DNA from: Haliotis asinina | Lineage: Eukaryota; Mollusca; Gastropoda; Lepetellida; Haliotidae | Direction: 5' to 3' | NCBI RefSeq assembly: GCF_037392515.1 | Contig: NC_090290.1 | Coordinates: 24,325,753-24,389,752, forward strand | DNA: 64,000 bases | Shown here: one piece after another, positions 37,101 through 49,400 of the stretch | How the letters are laid out: the number at the start of each line of letters is the position of its first letter | Position numbering within the stretch: the stretch's first letter is position 1 | Translations under genes and position numbers: made by a program | Notes under the pieces: model-generated | Databases searched by the model: none | What the model saw: only the letters and a program-made list of their open reading frames with translations | What the model was told of the DNA's origin: nothing

Positions 37101-38090
37101 TCATAGACTTAAGAAGTATCCTGACTTAATCATTTTCCTGATTGTTTGTTCATAATATTTCAACTGCTTCTCTTTAATTAAGACAATCCCACAAAATCTT
37201 TTGCAAATTGTTATTTAAAACCTTTAATTTCATTTGAATTTTAATAGGACATCCTCTACACCTGCAGATCACCCCTGGTTCCAGAAGGGCATAAATATGA
37301 GAACAAGATGGTGGTAAGGAGAAACCTCTCTTGTGACAGCCATGTTGAATTCCGGTACTACTCATGTCAGCTCTTCCCAACAGTGTGTGTCTGGTGTGGG
37401 GATCCTGAGGTGTGTAACTTCAAATAATATATTTAAACTGTTTATGATTTAATCTTCTTTATTTGTTTGCATACAAACATTTCAAAGCCTGTTCTCTCCC
37501 TACTGTCAGGAAGAATTCAATAAAGAAAGTGAAGTCAAGAGAGTAATTTGCTGAACTTGGATATTCTAAAACTCTGTCAAGTATCTACATGTTTTTGGAG
37601 AGTTTTAGGTTATTGACACTTAAACAATATATTTACACTATAAACTTTGCTTAAAAGTGTATGTTAACAAGTTTCTGATAGTTGGGGTATTAATGACAGC
37701 AAGAAAAGATTCATTACCCTCAATGGGAATATATTTTACATTATCATAGAGCACAGATTGTGACATGATTCAGATATTAAAGAACTTTTCACAGGTAGAT
37801 GTACAGTGTAATATTTCACAGATCATGTTGAATATGTATGAGCAAAACAGGTATGCCATAAACAACAGTAAAATGAAGAAACAGGTGTAAAGATAACAAT
37901 TTTACAGTATTTGGAAGTATGCAATTGAAATGATACCTCACTTGACTTGGTATACTTTGAATGTTATATCTGAATTGAAAATATTTTGTAGGTAATGGTT
38001 CCCAGAGATGACCGTCGGGACAGGTTCACAACAGTGTGCTTCCAGTGGGCGACAGCCTTTGACCGCGGCAAAAAGAACTTAAAGGGATAA
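34121..38090 (+). pseudogene. Decayed intron-containing gene for a DDE-transposase-like protein
   Basis: A large coding body begins after acceptor tgtatttcag at 34121 and runs to about 36855, then a gap. Two small phase-0 exons follow: 37248-37409 (ILYTCRSPLVPEGHKYENK ... VCVWCGDPE; donor GAG|GTGTGT) and 37992-38090 (VMVPRDDRRDRFTTVCFQWA ... stop TAA). Candidate catalytic acids: Asp in CMDDKHGINVGEP (about 35491), Asp in VLLTDGGPDHN (35781-35783) and Glu in SWINPAEKVMS (35913-35915), giving a D-44-E spacing like DDE integrase folds. Further on, CTVCQTPR and CSSCKKPR form Cys-x2-Cys pairs that continue into the last exons, suggesting a zinc-binding C-terminus. Decay: in-frame stops at 34574 (TGA) and 35931 (TAG), with frame changes near 34880-34920, 35485, 35610 and 36330. 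I recall similar uncharacterised proteins in corals, sponges and molluscs but cannot name the family. It is either a dead transposon gene with introns or a broken domesticated one. Confidence 0.65.
36985..37056 (+). repeat. Decayed SINE fragment, family 2
   Basis: gatgaaacccatttctagtg, tccccaactgtgatactgat, gaaatgttgcaaaccattcc, ttcact resembles the body and tail of the family-2 SINE. It lies in the presumed intron between the main body and the second exon of the pseudogene. Confidence 0.5.
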
Positions 38091-38936
38091 ATCCTGTTTT
38101 GACGAACTGACTTTGACTTTGTTGTTGTATTCTGAAACTATGTGGCATTTAAAGAGGCCCTATTAAATGTTTGTAGCGTGGCATATTTAATTAAAAGTCA
38201 ATACTTGCATTCACTCAGTATTTCATATAGTTTCCTAACAGTCAATCATATATGGACTGTCTAAATGTGAGAAAAAAAGGATTCTCACAAGAAGAAAAGC
38301 CTCTTTAATGTTCTGGGTACTGTAGAGGTGTCATTATATGTTGCTGGGTTGAAAAGAGGATGGCGAAATGTGCTTTTTTATCATTTTTTTTCGCCCGCCC
38401 GCTCCTTGTCAGCACCAGCCAGGAGATGAGAAACATTTAAAAACTGTGAATGGCCTGAGTGAGTGGCATTGGAGTCCAGCTTTTTCAAACAAAGGTTTAC
38501 TTGAACCCGTTCCTCAATATTCGGTTCATATTCCTCCAAGATCGAACCGAAACTCAAGTTAAAATTCTTATTAACTGCCCATTCTTTATCCCCAATAAAT
38601 AATACAACCTCCAAAATGAACGACACCTTCTCCTGTGTGGCGGCAATGTTCCCGCATTTTCAAAACCACGTGCATTTAAACTCAGTGCATTGTGTGTGTA
38701 TGAAAGACATGCGAAAGCGAATCCTTTTCTTTATGTTTGGAATTCGTATTTACCAAATAAGGTAACAAAAATATTTTCTGACAGTGCAGGGACCATATAT
38801 GGTCCAGTGTAGACGAAAAAAACGAATTTAGAAGTTTGAAAGACTTTTTAAAACATTGTATTTTTTTTCAAAGTTGGCTTTTACGACACATTCTTCGTTT
38901 GATCAGACTGATATTATTTCTGTAGGCGGCTTGTTG

Positions 38937-38937
<1 letters not shown>
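38091..38937. other. No supported gene
   Basis: AT-rich sequence. Short frames (60-80 codons) near 38370-38630 have no recognisable features. Confidence 0.45.

Positions 38938-38970
<33 letters not shown>
38938..38970. repeat. AT dinucleotide repeat
   Basis: An uninterrupted (AT)n tract of about 30 bases. Confidence 0.95.
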
Positions 38971-38973
<3 letters not shown>

Positions 38974-40479
38974 AAGGAAAAATTGGGTCGGTCGGGAGAT
39001 GAGAAACACAGAACAAAATACGGACGGCCTAATAGCCATACGGTTCTAAGTGAGCTGGTGATGTTCAGGAGGAAGCATAGCAGCATTAAATATGCATGCG
39101 CCCTATCCCCTTGATCACGTGGTACAAACCCCATTATTAATGATGCATCATTGTCGCGATGAACACAATGAGAACACAATTGTCACATTGACATTTCATT
39201 TCTCGGATTGGTTTTCAAAAAGGGACTTTTTTTCTTCCTTTATCAAACAGCGCACGAATAATGCCCAATAATTTTTTTTTTCTGAAAGGCAAATAATTGT
39301 TCTAAAATAAAATTATATGAATTTACATCACCCAACAATCTCTCTCTGACTACAATCGTGTTGTATTTTGATTTAGTTCCCAGGTGAAATGATATCTCCT
39401 GGCGATTTTTATCTTTTCAACTTAATAAGTATATCATTAGCGTTTAGATAAGCATGTTTTCTCTTCATCTTCACGACAGCTCGTAAACCTGAACAGAATT
39501 TGCACATCCTGAGAAATCTGCCACCCTCTTGTTCGTGACATGCTCCTATTGACAATTTGTCGCACATTAATGTTATAAAATGTCTATATCACGTCAGTGA
39601 GACGCGTAGCAAGCCCATTTTTCGTTTATAGGATGGAAAGCTTTATGTATTTCATTAGTACTGGTGGCTTGCCCAACTTTTTTAACAAGAGTCACGTGTA
39701 CACTCGGACTTTTTTCGTAATGGTAGCTACGCCCCCGACAGTTTGCGGCTTGTTATATTTAGTATTGCGGTTGGTGGTATGAGCAACGATTTGCAGTGGT
39801 ACCTCCTAGAATCCCACTCACTCACTCTAGAGACGTGTTCTACAAGGTATATCCATGGGGAGAAATAAAAAGTTGCATATTACTCGACATAGTGATCTAT
39901 AACTTCATGACGCCACCCATATATCATTCGCTTAAATATTTCATCCGCTTAAATATTTTACACACCTTTGTGTTTCTACTTTTTCCTCAAAATGTGAAAT
40001 TACTATGCATGTATCAGATTTAAAAGAAAACTTTTAACAACATCGAAAGATAACACGCAGTTGTACAATCATCCCCCAACCGCGGGCGCGGGTGCCAAAG
40101 ATTGGAACTCTGGAACCATCACTCAAACAGGTGCCCGCTGCTTCCGCGCTAGAATTTAGTTCGCGTTTCGTTATGGAATTGTTTCGTTGAACCATTGTTT
40201 ACTAATGACAGTCATCGTATTCATTAGAAAACAAAGAGAGATATTTCACGAAATGATATTTTAGAGAATAGTCTACATTTACAATATCTATGGCAACGGT
40301 TTCCGTTTCACGGAAGTGTTTGTTTCTTCCGAGTAGTGATATCAAGAACTTCCTGGGAACTATTTACCATACTAACTTTTCAATTCTTCTAGAAAGTCAT
40401 ATAATAAGTTACATCGAAAAGTTTAAATGACTTCTGAACATGTTTCAAGATACAAGGCATAAGGAACCGTGAACAAAAC
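38971..40479 (+). promoter_or_regulatory. Presumed upstream region and 5' UTR of the WSC gene
   Basis: The region lies directly before the signal-peptide exon. It contains the only GC-rich patch nearby (40080-40165: accgcgggcgcgggtgccaa, cgctgcttccgcgctagaa), which could mark a promoter. The frame of the start codon is closed by TGA at 40435-40437, so translation cannot begin further upstream on this exon. No TATA box or initiator can be assigned with confidence. Confidence 0.35.
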
Positions 40480-40528
40480 ATGTACATTTTGAGTGTGCTA
40501 CTTGTCCACGCGGGTTTAATTGCCTCGG
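40480..40528 (+). CDS. First coding exon (signal peptide) of a WSC-domain protein
   Basis: The exon encodes MYILSVLLVHAGLIAS plus the first base of a glycine codon, then donor G|GTAAGG. The sequence has the look of a short cleavable signal peptide: hydrophobic core ILSVLLVHAGLIA with small residues A/S/G at the likely cleavage point. An in-frame TGA lies 43 bases upstream (40435-40437), so the ATG at 40480 is the first in frame. The split codon (phase 1) exactly matches the next good exon at 55562, making a glycine codon and placing the WSC domain right after the signal peptide. The link across a 15,033-bp intron is inference from phase, order and protein logic; transcript evidence is not available here. 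Confidence 0.6.
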
Positions 40529-43434
40529 GTAAGGAGTGATTACTGCTGTCAAAACAAGGCCTCGCTTCACTGGCTGGGCTTTTGTTAGGCATTGTATCGA
40601 TTGTTTGTCACCCATTTAATGGGTTATCGCGCATGACACTTTCCGACCACGGTATTGATTGACTGTGATTAAGGGATCAGTGCGCTGAACGACAGGTGCT
40701 TAGGAAATCAACACCGTTTCGGTTGGCACGACTGATCAGTTGCAGCTTTGAACAATACAGATGATTGTTTATTTCAGTGAAATATACAAGGGTTGTTGAT
40801 TTCACGGACATCAAAACAGTTGGCTTGATAGTCGGTCATATTAGGTGATTCAATAATCTATTTTTAAGACTGTAATGAACAACTTAAACTCAAATAGATT
40901 AAGTTATCTGTTACCTCCCCAATTATGAGATAATTCTCATTAGGTATTTTTTTAAGTGAGCCATTGTTGATTGAGACTTTCATAATTCATTTTAAAACAT
41001 TTACAGTCTTGTGTGAACTCTTTGAAAGATAATACTGACATTTTAATGTTATGAAAGATTTCTGTATTGATGTAATGCATCTGTTTATATATTTTTTAAA
41101 CTAAAGTTCTGAAGACCATGAACTGTTTAGAAGTCATGTAAGAACTGTGTACGAATGGTGTGTACCATAGCCACATTGACATGGTGTTATGTGGAATAAA
41201 GTCCATTTGCAAGAAATAAAATGAGGGATAACATGAAATTCAAATCCAGCTGTATATCAGCAAGTGTCAAGTGTCAGTTGATTTCCCAGGTTTAATTTTC
41301 CATTATACGGAAATGATTTATTAACTTGGAAAACATGCCTGAATATGTATATATAAAAACTGGTTTGATGTTTCAGATTTGAATTGGTAGTAGACAATAT
41401 CAATTTCTAAATATAAATCAACATCTGAATACCACTTGTTAGAAGCGTAGTTAAAAGAAATTGAGTAACTAAAAAAGTTATAATGAGAGGGTCAGTTTGA
41501 AACAAACTTTAGCTTCTTATAAAAGATCACAAAAGGTATCACATGATGCGTCAAACCAAACAAACATGGAGCCAAAATTACTACAGAAAATCTAGCCATG
41601 ATAACAAAACCTCAGTGCTGGACAAGTATGTAATAGATACTCCCTGCAAGTACTTCCTGAGTTTTAATTTTTATGATAATATTTCACCCAACATGATATG
41701 AAAGCATTTGTATGTTATGTTCACACTTGTTTCAGTGATACATTTTATTAATGTCAGGTACTACCAGAGTGTTATATTCCCAGTTTAGAATTAGAATTTA
41801 CCTGTCAAAAGCCAGTCATTATCCATGAATGGTTCATGTCTGACATTACTTTTTTCTCACAGTTTCATACTCAACTTCCCTATTGCTAAATCCTGTCAAG
41901 GCTATAAAGCTAGTGTTAGCTATATCAGCCCATAAAAGATGGGACATTGTATTATATTGCTATTAAAACTTTAACTGATTTATTCCTTGGAAATACATGG
42001 TGTGATTTCTACTTCTAGGTAAAGTGTAGAGCAGGCTGAACGTGACAACTATGTAACATATTAACTGGCTATGCCACATACATTACTAAAAAATGGGACT
42101 GCACATTAGTATCAGTTTACTGGTATACTGCAATACACTTTTCAAAAGATTTGTATTGTAATAGTTTTTATGAGAACAGATATATTGCGTAAAGAACATC
42201 TATAAAGTTTCAGTGATAATCTTTTTGGTTTAAATTAGTATATAAACAGACTTTCGTTCACAACAGATGTTTTCCTTTGTAATTCAATCACAAAAGCGCA
42301 TGCTGTAAAACTACAAACTGTGTAAAAAGAAACTAGAATCCCCGACAATGCAGCCTGTTTTTTAGAACCATACCATATATTTTTGGGAACTTACGATGTA
42401 GAAAATAGGATCAGCATTTACAATAAGTACGCTTATAGGTAAACACATAAGTACCCAGTATATTGCAATATGTTCAATTTATTTGTCAGCACACAGCACA
42501 ACTGGAAACTTACGCATATGCTGAGAAAAGATTTATGATTTCTAGTGTACTGAAAGAGAAACATTGTGTGAAATGAAAGTAATTTGTTTTATCATGTTTA
42601 GATTTTGTAAACATGGTATAGACAAAGCAAGTGATGTTCATTACCCTGATTTGATGAATGTCTTTGTTTGTTATAGATCTCATCAAATTTGAAATCACCT
42701 TCAGGTACTTCGCAGTGAATCTGTGACAGCTTGCTGTCAGATGAAGATAAATAATATTGTGTCTTTAGTTCGTACAACGATTTATGCTTGACATTAGACT
42801 AGCGCTTAGTTTCAGAATATAAATAATTTTGACAGTCGTGAATAAACCCATTGAAATTGAAAAGGAGCTCCCGTGAGATTGAAGAATGAGGAAATCTAGA
42901 CTTCCTTCATATACAACTTCAGCATTGCAGGGGTCATGGACTGTGAGACAGACTAGCTTATTACGTGAGACGTAATATATTGATAACACAGGGATAGTGA
43001 TGAAAGCTACAGTGGAAGGTGGAAGATGAAAACAGAAAAAAAAAAATCTTCAGTCAGGTGGCTCCCAGAATTAGTCACATGAGAAAACCAGAAACAAATG
43101 CTATTATTATTTTATAAGTTGTCAGAATCACTAGATGATTGTATATTTTTTCTTATATTCTGGATGACATTTTAAATTTATTTGCTCCTTGTCTGATCAA
43201 ATGACTCTAAAGATGTCAAGGAGACAAACATCCTTCTCTTTGTCTGCCAGAATTTGTGTCAACACTGCAATGTCATTGTAACTTTGAAATATCTCCAACT
43301 GTCAGTTATAACATTGTCATGTTCAGTGTCAAGGGCTTTTGTTCAACTGAGTGATGTTGAATTTCTTCTGAATGCTATGCAGATGCACTTTGACCATGTC
43401 AGGTGAATGTTCTATCTTCAGTCTTAAACTGAAG
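40529..43434 (+). other. First part of the long intron
   Basis: AT-rich sequence with no exon, SINE or recognisable transposon. Frames are short and unremarkable. Confidence 0.5.
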
Positions 43435-46400
43435 TTACCTGATAATAGTACCAATAACCCTCCTGGCTCTGTGCTTGTGTCAAATGCTGATGGCTGCCCT
43501 AACACCCTTCTGGTGCTGTGTATTTGTGTAATAGGGTGCACACCCTAGCACCTTCCTGGCTGTATGTATGTGTCTAATGGGGGTGGACATCCTAACACCC
43601 TCCTATTATCTGTGTATGTGTCTAATGGGGGTGGACAACTCTAACACCCTCCTGGCGCGTTGCAACTTCCTGGCTCCGTGTATATGTCTAATGGGGGTGC
43701 ACACCTGAAGACCCACCTCGCTCTATGTATGTATCTGATGGGTGTGGACATCCTAACATCCTCCTATTATCTGTGTATGTGTCTAATGGGGGTGCACACC
43801 CAAGCACCCATCTCGCTCTATGTATGTATCTGATGGGTGTGGACATCCTAACATCCTCCTATTATCTGTGTATGTGTCTAATGGGGCTGCACACCCAAGC
43901 ACCCTCCTCGCTCTATGTATGTATCTGATGGGTGTGGACATCCTAACATCCTCCTATTATCTGTGTATGTGTCTAATGGGACTGCACACCCAAGCACCCA
44001 CCTCGCTCTATGTATGTATCTGATGGGTGTGGACATCCTAACATCCTCCTATTATCTGTGTATATGTCTAATGGGACTGCACACCCAAGCACCCACCTCA
44101 CTCTATGTATGTATCTGATGGGTGTGGACATCCTAACATCCTCCTATTATCTGTGTATGTGTCTAATGGGGGTGCACACCCAAGCACCCACCTCGCTATA
44201 TGTATGTATCTGATGGGTGTGGACATCCTAACATCCTCCTATTATCTGTGTATGTGTCTAATGGGGGTGCACACCCAAGCACCCACCTCGCTCTATGTAT
44301 GTATCTGATGGGTGTGGACATCCTAACATCCTCCTATTATCTGTGTATGTGTCTAATGGGGGTGCACACCCAAGCACCCACCTCGCTCTATGTATGTATC
44401 TGATGGGTGTGGACATCCTAACATCCTCCTATTATCTGTGTATGTGTCTAATGGGGTGCACACCCAAGCACCCACCTCGCTCTATGTATGTATCTGATGG
44501 GTGTGGACATCCTAACATCCTCCTATTATCTGTGTATGTGTCTAATGGGACTGCACACCCAAGCACCCACCTCGCTCTATGTGTGTATCTGATGGGTGTG
44601 GACATCCTAACATCCTCCTATTATCTGTGTATGTGTCTAATGGGACTGCACACCCAAGCACCCACCTCGCTCTATGTATGTATCTGATGGGTGTGGACAT
44701 CCTAACATCCTCCTATTATCTGTGTATGTGTCTAATGGGACTGCACACCCAAGCACCCACCTCGCTCTATGTATGTATCTGATGGGTGTGGACATCCTAA
44801 CATCCTCCTATTATCTGTGTATGTGTCTAATGGGGGTGCACACCCAAGCACCCACCTCGCTATATGTATGTATCTGATGGGTGTGGACATCCTAACATCC
44901 TCCTATTATCTGTGTATGTGTCTAATGGGACTGCACACCCAAGCACCCACCTCGCTATATGTATGTATCTGATGGGTGTGGACATCCTAACATCCTCCTA
45001 TTATCTGTGTATGTGTCTAATGGGACTGCACACCCAAGCACCCACCTTGCTCTATGTATGTATCTGATGGGTGTGGACATCCTAACATCCTCCTATTATC
45101 TGTGTATGTGTCTAATGGGACTGCACACCCAAGCACCCACCTCGCTCTATGTATGTATCTGATGGGTGTGGACATCCTAACATCCTCCTATTATCTGTGT
45201 ATGTGTCTAATGGGACTGCACACCCAAGCACCCACCTCGCTCTATGTGTGTATCTGATGGGTGTGGACATCCTAACATCCTCCTATTATCTGTGTATGTG
45301 TCTAATGGGACTGCACACCCAAGCACCCACCTCGCTCTATGTATGTATCTGATGGGTGTGGACATCCTAACATCCTCCTATTATCTGTGTATGTGTCTAA
45401 TGGGACTGCACACCCAAGCACCCATCTCGCTCTATGTGTGTATCTGATGGGTGTGGACATCCTAACATCCTCCTATTATCTGTGTATGTGTCTAATGGGG
45501 GTGCACACCCAAGCACCCACCTCGCTCTATGTATGTATCTGATGGGTGTGGACATCCTAACATCCTCCTATTATCTGTGTATGTGTCTAATGGGGGTGCA
45601 CACCCAAGCACCCACCTCGCTCTATGTGTGTATCTGATGGGTGTGGACATCCTAACATCCTCCTATTATCTGTGTATGTGTCTAATGGGGGTGCACACCC
45701 AAGCACCCACCTCGCTCTATGTATGTATCTGATGGGTGTGGACATCCTAACATCCTCCTATTATCTGTGTATGTGTCTAATGGGACTGCACACCCAAGCA
45801 CCCACCTCGCTATATGTATGTATCTGATGGGTGTGGACATCCTAACATCCTCCTATTATCTGTGTATGTGTCTAATGGGGGTGCACACCCAAGCACCCAC
45901 CTCGCTCTATGTGTGTATCTGATGGGTGTGACATCCTAACATCCTCCTATTATCTGTGTATGTGTCTAATGGGACTGCACACCCAAGCACCCACCTCGCT
46001 CTATGTATGTATCTGATGGGTGTGGACATCCTAACATCCTCCTATTATCTGTGTATGTGTCTAATGGGACTGCACACCCAAGCACCCACCTCGCTCTATG
46101 TGTGTATCTGATGGGTGTGGACATCCTAACATCCTCCTATTATCTGTGTATGTGTCTAATGGGACTGCACACCCAAGCACCCACCTCGCTCTATGTGTGT
46201 ATCTGATGGGTGTGGACATCCTAACATCCTCCTATTATCTGTGTATGTGTCTAATGGGACTGCACACCCAAGCACCCACCTCGCTCTATGTATGTATCTG
46301 ATGGGTGTGGACATCCTAACATCCTCCTATTATCTGTGTATGTGTCTAATGGGACTGCACACCCAAGCACCCACCTCGCTCTATGTGTGTATCTGATGGG

Positions 46401-49400
46401 TGTGGACATCCTAACATCCTCCTATTATCTGTGTATGTGTCTAATGGGGGTGCACACCCAAGCACCCACCTCGCTCTATGTATGTATCTGATGGGTGTGG
46501 ACATCCTAACATCCTCCTATTATCTGTGTATGTGTCTAATGGGACTGCACACCCAAGCACCCACCTCGCTCTATGTATGTATCTGATGGGTGTGGACATC
46601 CTAACATCCTCCTATTATCTGTGTATGTGTCTAATGGGACTGCACACCCAAGCACCCACCTCGCTCTATGTATGTATCTGATGGGTGTGGACATCCTAAC
46701 ATCCTCCTATTATCTGTGTATGTGTCTAATGGGACTGCACACCCAAGCACCCACCTCGCTCTATGTGTGTATCTGATGGGTGTGGACATCCTAACATCCT
46801 CCTATTATCTGTGTATGTGTCTAATGGGACTGCACACCCAAGCACCCACCTCGCTCTATGTATGTATCTGATGGGTGTGGACATCCTAACATCCTCCTAT
46901 TATCTGTGTATGTGTCTAATGGGACTGCACACCCAAGCACCCATCTCGCTCTATGTGTGTATCTGATGGGTGTGGACATCCTAACATCCTCCTATTATCT
47001 GTGTATGTGTCTAATGGGGTGCACACCCAAGCACCCACCTCGCTCTATGTATGTATCTGATGGGTGTGGACATCCTAACATCCTCCTATTATCTGTGTAT
47101 GTGTCTAATGGGGTGCACACCCAAGCACCCACCTCGCTCTATGTGTGTATCTGATGGGTGTGGACATCCTAACATCCTCCTATTATCTGTGTATGTGTCT
47201 AATGGGGGTGCACACCCAAGCACCCACCTCGCTCTATGTATGTATCTGATGGGTGTGGACATCCTAACATCCTCCTATTATCTGTGTATGTGTCTAATGG
47301 GACTGCACACCCAAGCACCCACCTCGCTATATGTATGTATCTGATGGGTGTGGACATCCTAACATCCTCCTATTATCTGTGTATGTGTCTAATGGGGGTG
47401 CACACCCAAGCACCCACCTCGCTCTATGTGTGTATCTGATGGGTGTGGACATCCTAACATCCTCCTATTATCTGTGTATGTGTCTAATGGGACTGCACAC
47501 CCAAGCACCCACCTCGCTCTATGTATGTATCTGATGGGTGTGGACATCCTAACATCCTCCTATTATCTGTGTATGTGTCTAATGGGACTGCACACCCAAG
47601 CACCCACCTCGCTCTATGTGTGTATCTGATGGGTGTGGACATCCTAACATCCTCCTATTATCTGTGTATGTGTCTAATGGGACTGCACACCCAAGCACCC
47701 ACCTCGCTCTATGTGTGTATCTGATGGGTGTGGACATCCTAACATCCTCCTATTATCTGTGTATGTGTCTAATGGGACTGCACACCCAAGCACCCACCTC
47801 GCTCTATGTATGTATCTGATGGGTGTGGACATCCTAACATCCTCCTATTATCTGTGTATGTGTCTAATGGGACTGCACACCCAAGCACCCACCTCGCTCT
47901 ATGTGTGTATCTGATGGGTGTGGACATCCTAACATCCTCCTATTATCTGTGTATGTGTCTAATGGGGGTGCACACCCAAGCACCCACCTCGCTCTATGTA
48001 TGTATCTGATGGGTGTGGACATCCTAACATCCTCCTATTATCTGTGTATGTGTCTAATGGGACTGCACACCCAAGCACCCACCTCGCTCTATGTATGTAT
48101 CTGATGGGTGTGGACATCCTAACATCCTCCTATTATCTGTGTATGTGTCTAATGGGACTGCACACCCAAGCACCCACCTCGCTCTATGTGTGTATCTGAT
48201 GGGTGTGGACATCCTAACATCCTCCTATTATCTGTGTATGTGTCTAATGGGGGTGCACACCCAAGCACCCACCTCGCTCTATGTATGTATCTGATGGGTG
48301 TGGACATCCTAACATCCTCCTATTATCTGTGTATGTGTCTAATGGGACTGCACACCCAAGCACCCACCTCGCTCTATGTATGTATCTGATGGGTGTGGAC
48401 ATCCTAACATCCTCCTATTATCTGTGTATGTGTCTAATGGGACTGCACACCCAAGCACCCACCTTGCTCTATGTATGTATCTGATGGGTGTGGACATCCT
48501 AACATCCTCCTATTATCTGTGTATGTGTCTAATGGGACTGCACACCCAAGCACCCACCTCGCTATATGTATGTATCTGATGGGTGTGGACATCCTAACAT
48601 CCTCCTATTATCTGTGTATGTGTCTAATGGGGGTGCACACCCAAGCACCCACCTCGCTCTATGTATGTATCTGATGGGTGTGGACATCCTAACATCCTCC
48701 TATTATCTGTGTATGTGTCTAATGGGGGTGCACACCCAAGCACCCTCCTCGCTCTATGTGTGTATCTGATGGGTGTGGACATCCTAACATCCTCCTATTA
48801 TCTGTGTATGTGTCTAATGGGACTGCACACCCAAGCACCCACCTCGCTATATGTATGTATCTGATGGGTGTGGACATCCTAACATCCTCCTATTATCTGT
48901 GTATGTGTCTAATGGGACTGCACACCCAAGCACCCACCTCGCTCTATGTATGTATCTGATGGGTGTGGACATCCTAACATCCTCCTATTATCTGTGTATG
49001 TGTCTAATGGGACTGCACACCCAAGCACCCACCTCGCTCTATGTATGTATCTGATGGGTGTGGACATCCTAACATCCTCCTATTATCTGTGTATGTGTCT
49101 AATGGGACTGCACACCCAAGCACCCACCTCGCTCTATGTATGTATCTGATGGGTGTGGACATCCTAACATCCTCCTATTATCTGTGTATGTGTCTAATGG
49201 GACTGCACACCCAAGCACCCACCTTGCTCTATGTATGTATCTGATGGGTGTGGACATCCTAACATCCTCCTATTATCTGTGTATGTGTCTAATGGGACTG
49301 CACACCCAAGCACCCACCTCGCTCTATGTATGTATCTGATGGGTGTGGACATCCTAACATCCTCCTATTATCTGTGTATGTGTCTAATGGGACTGCACAC

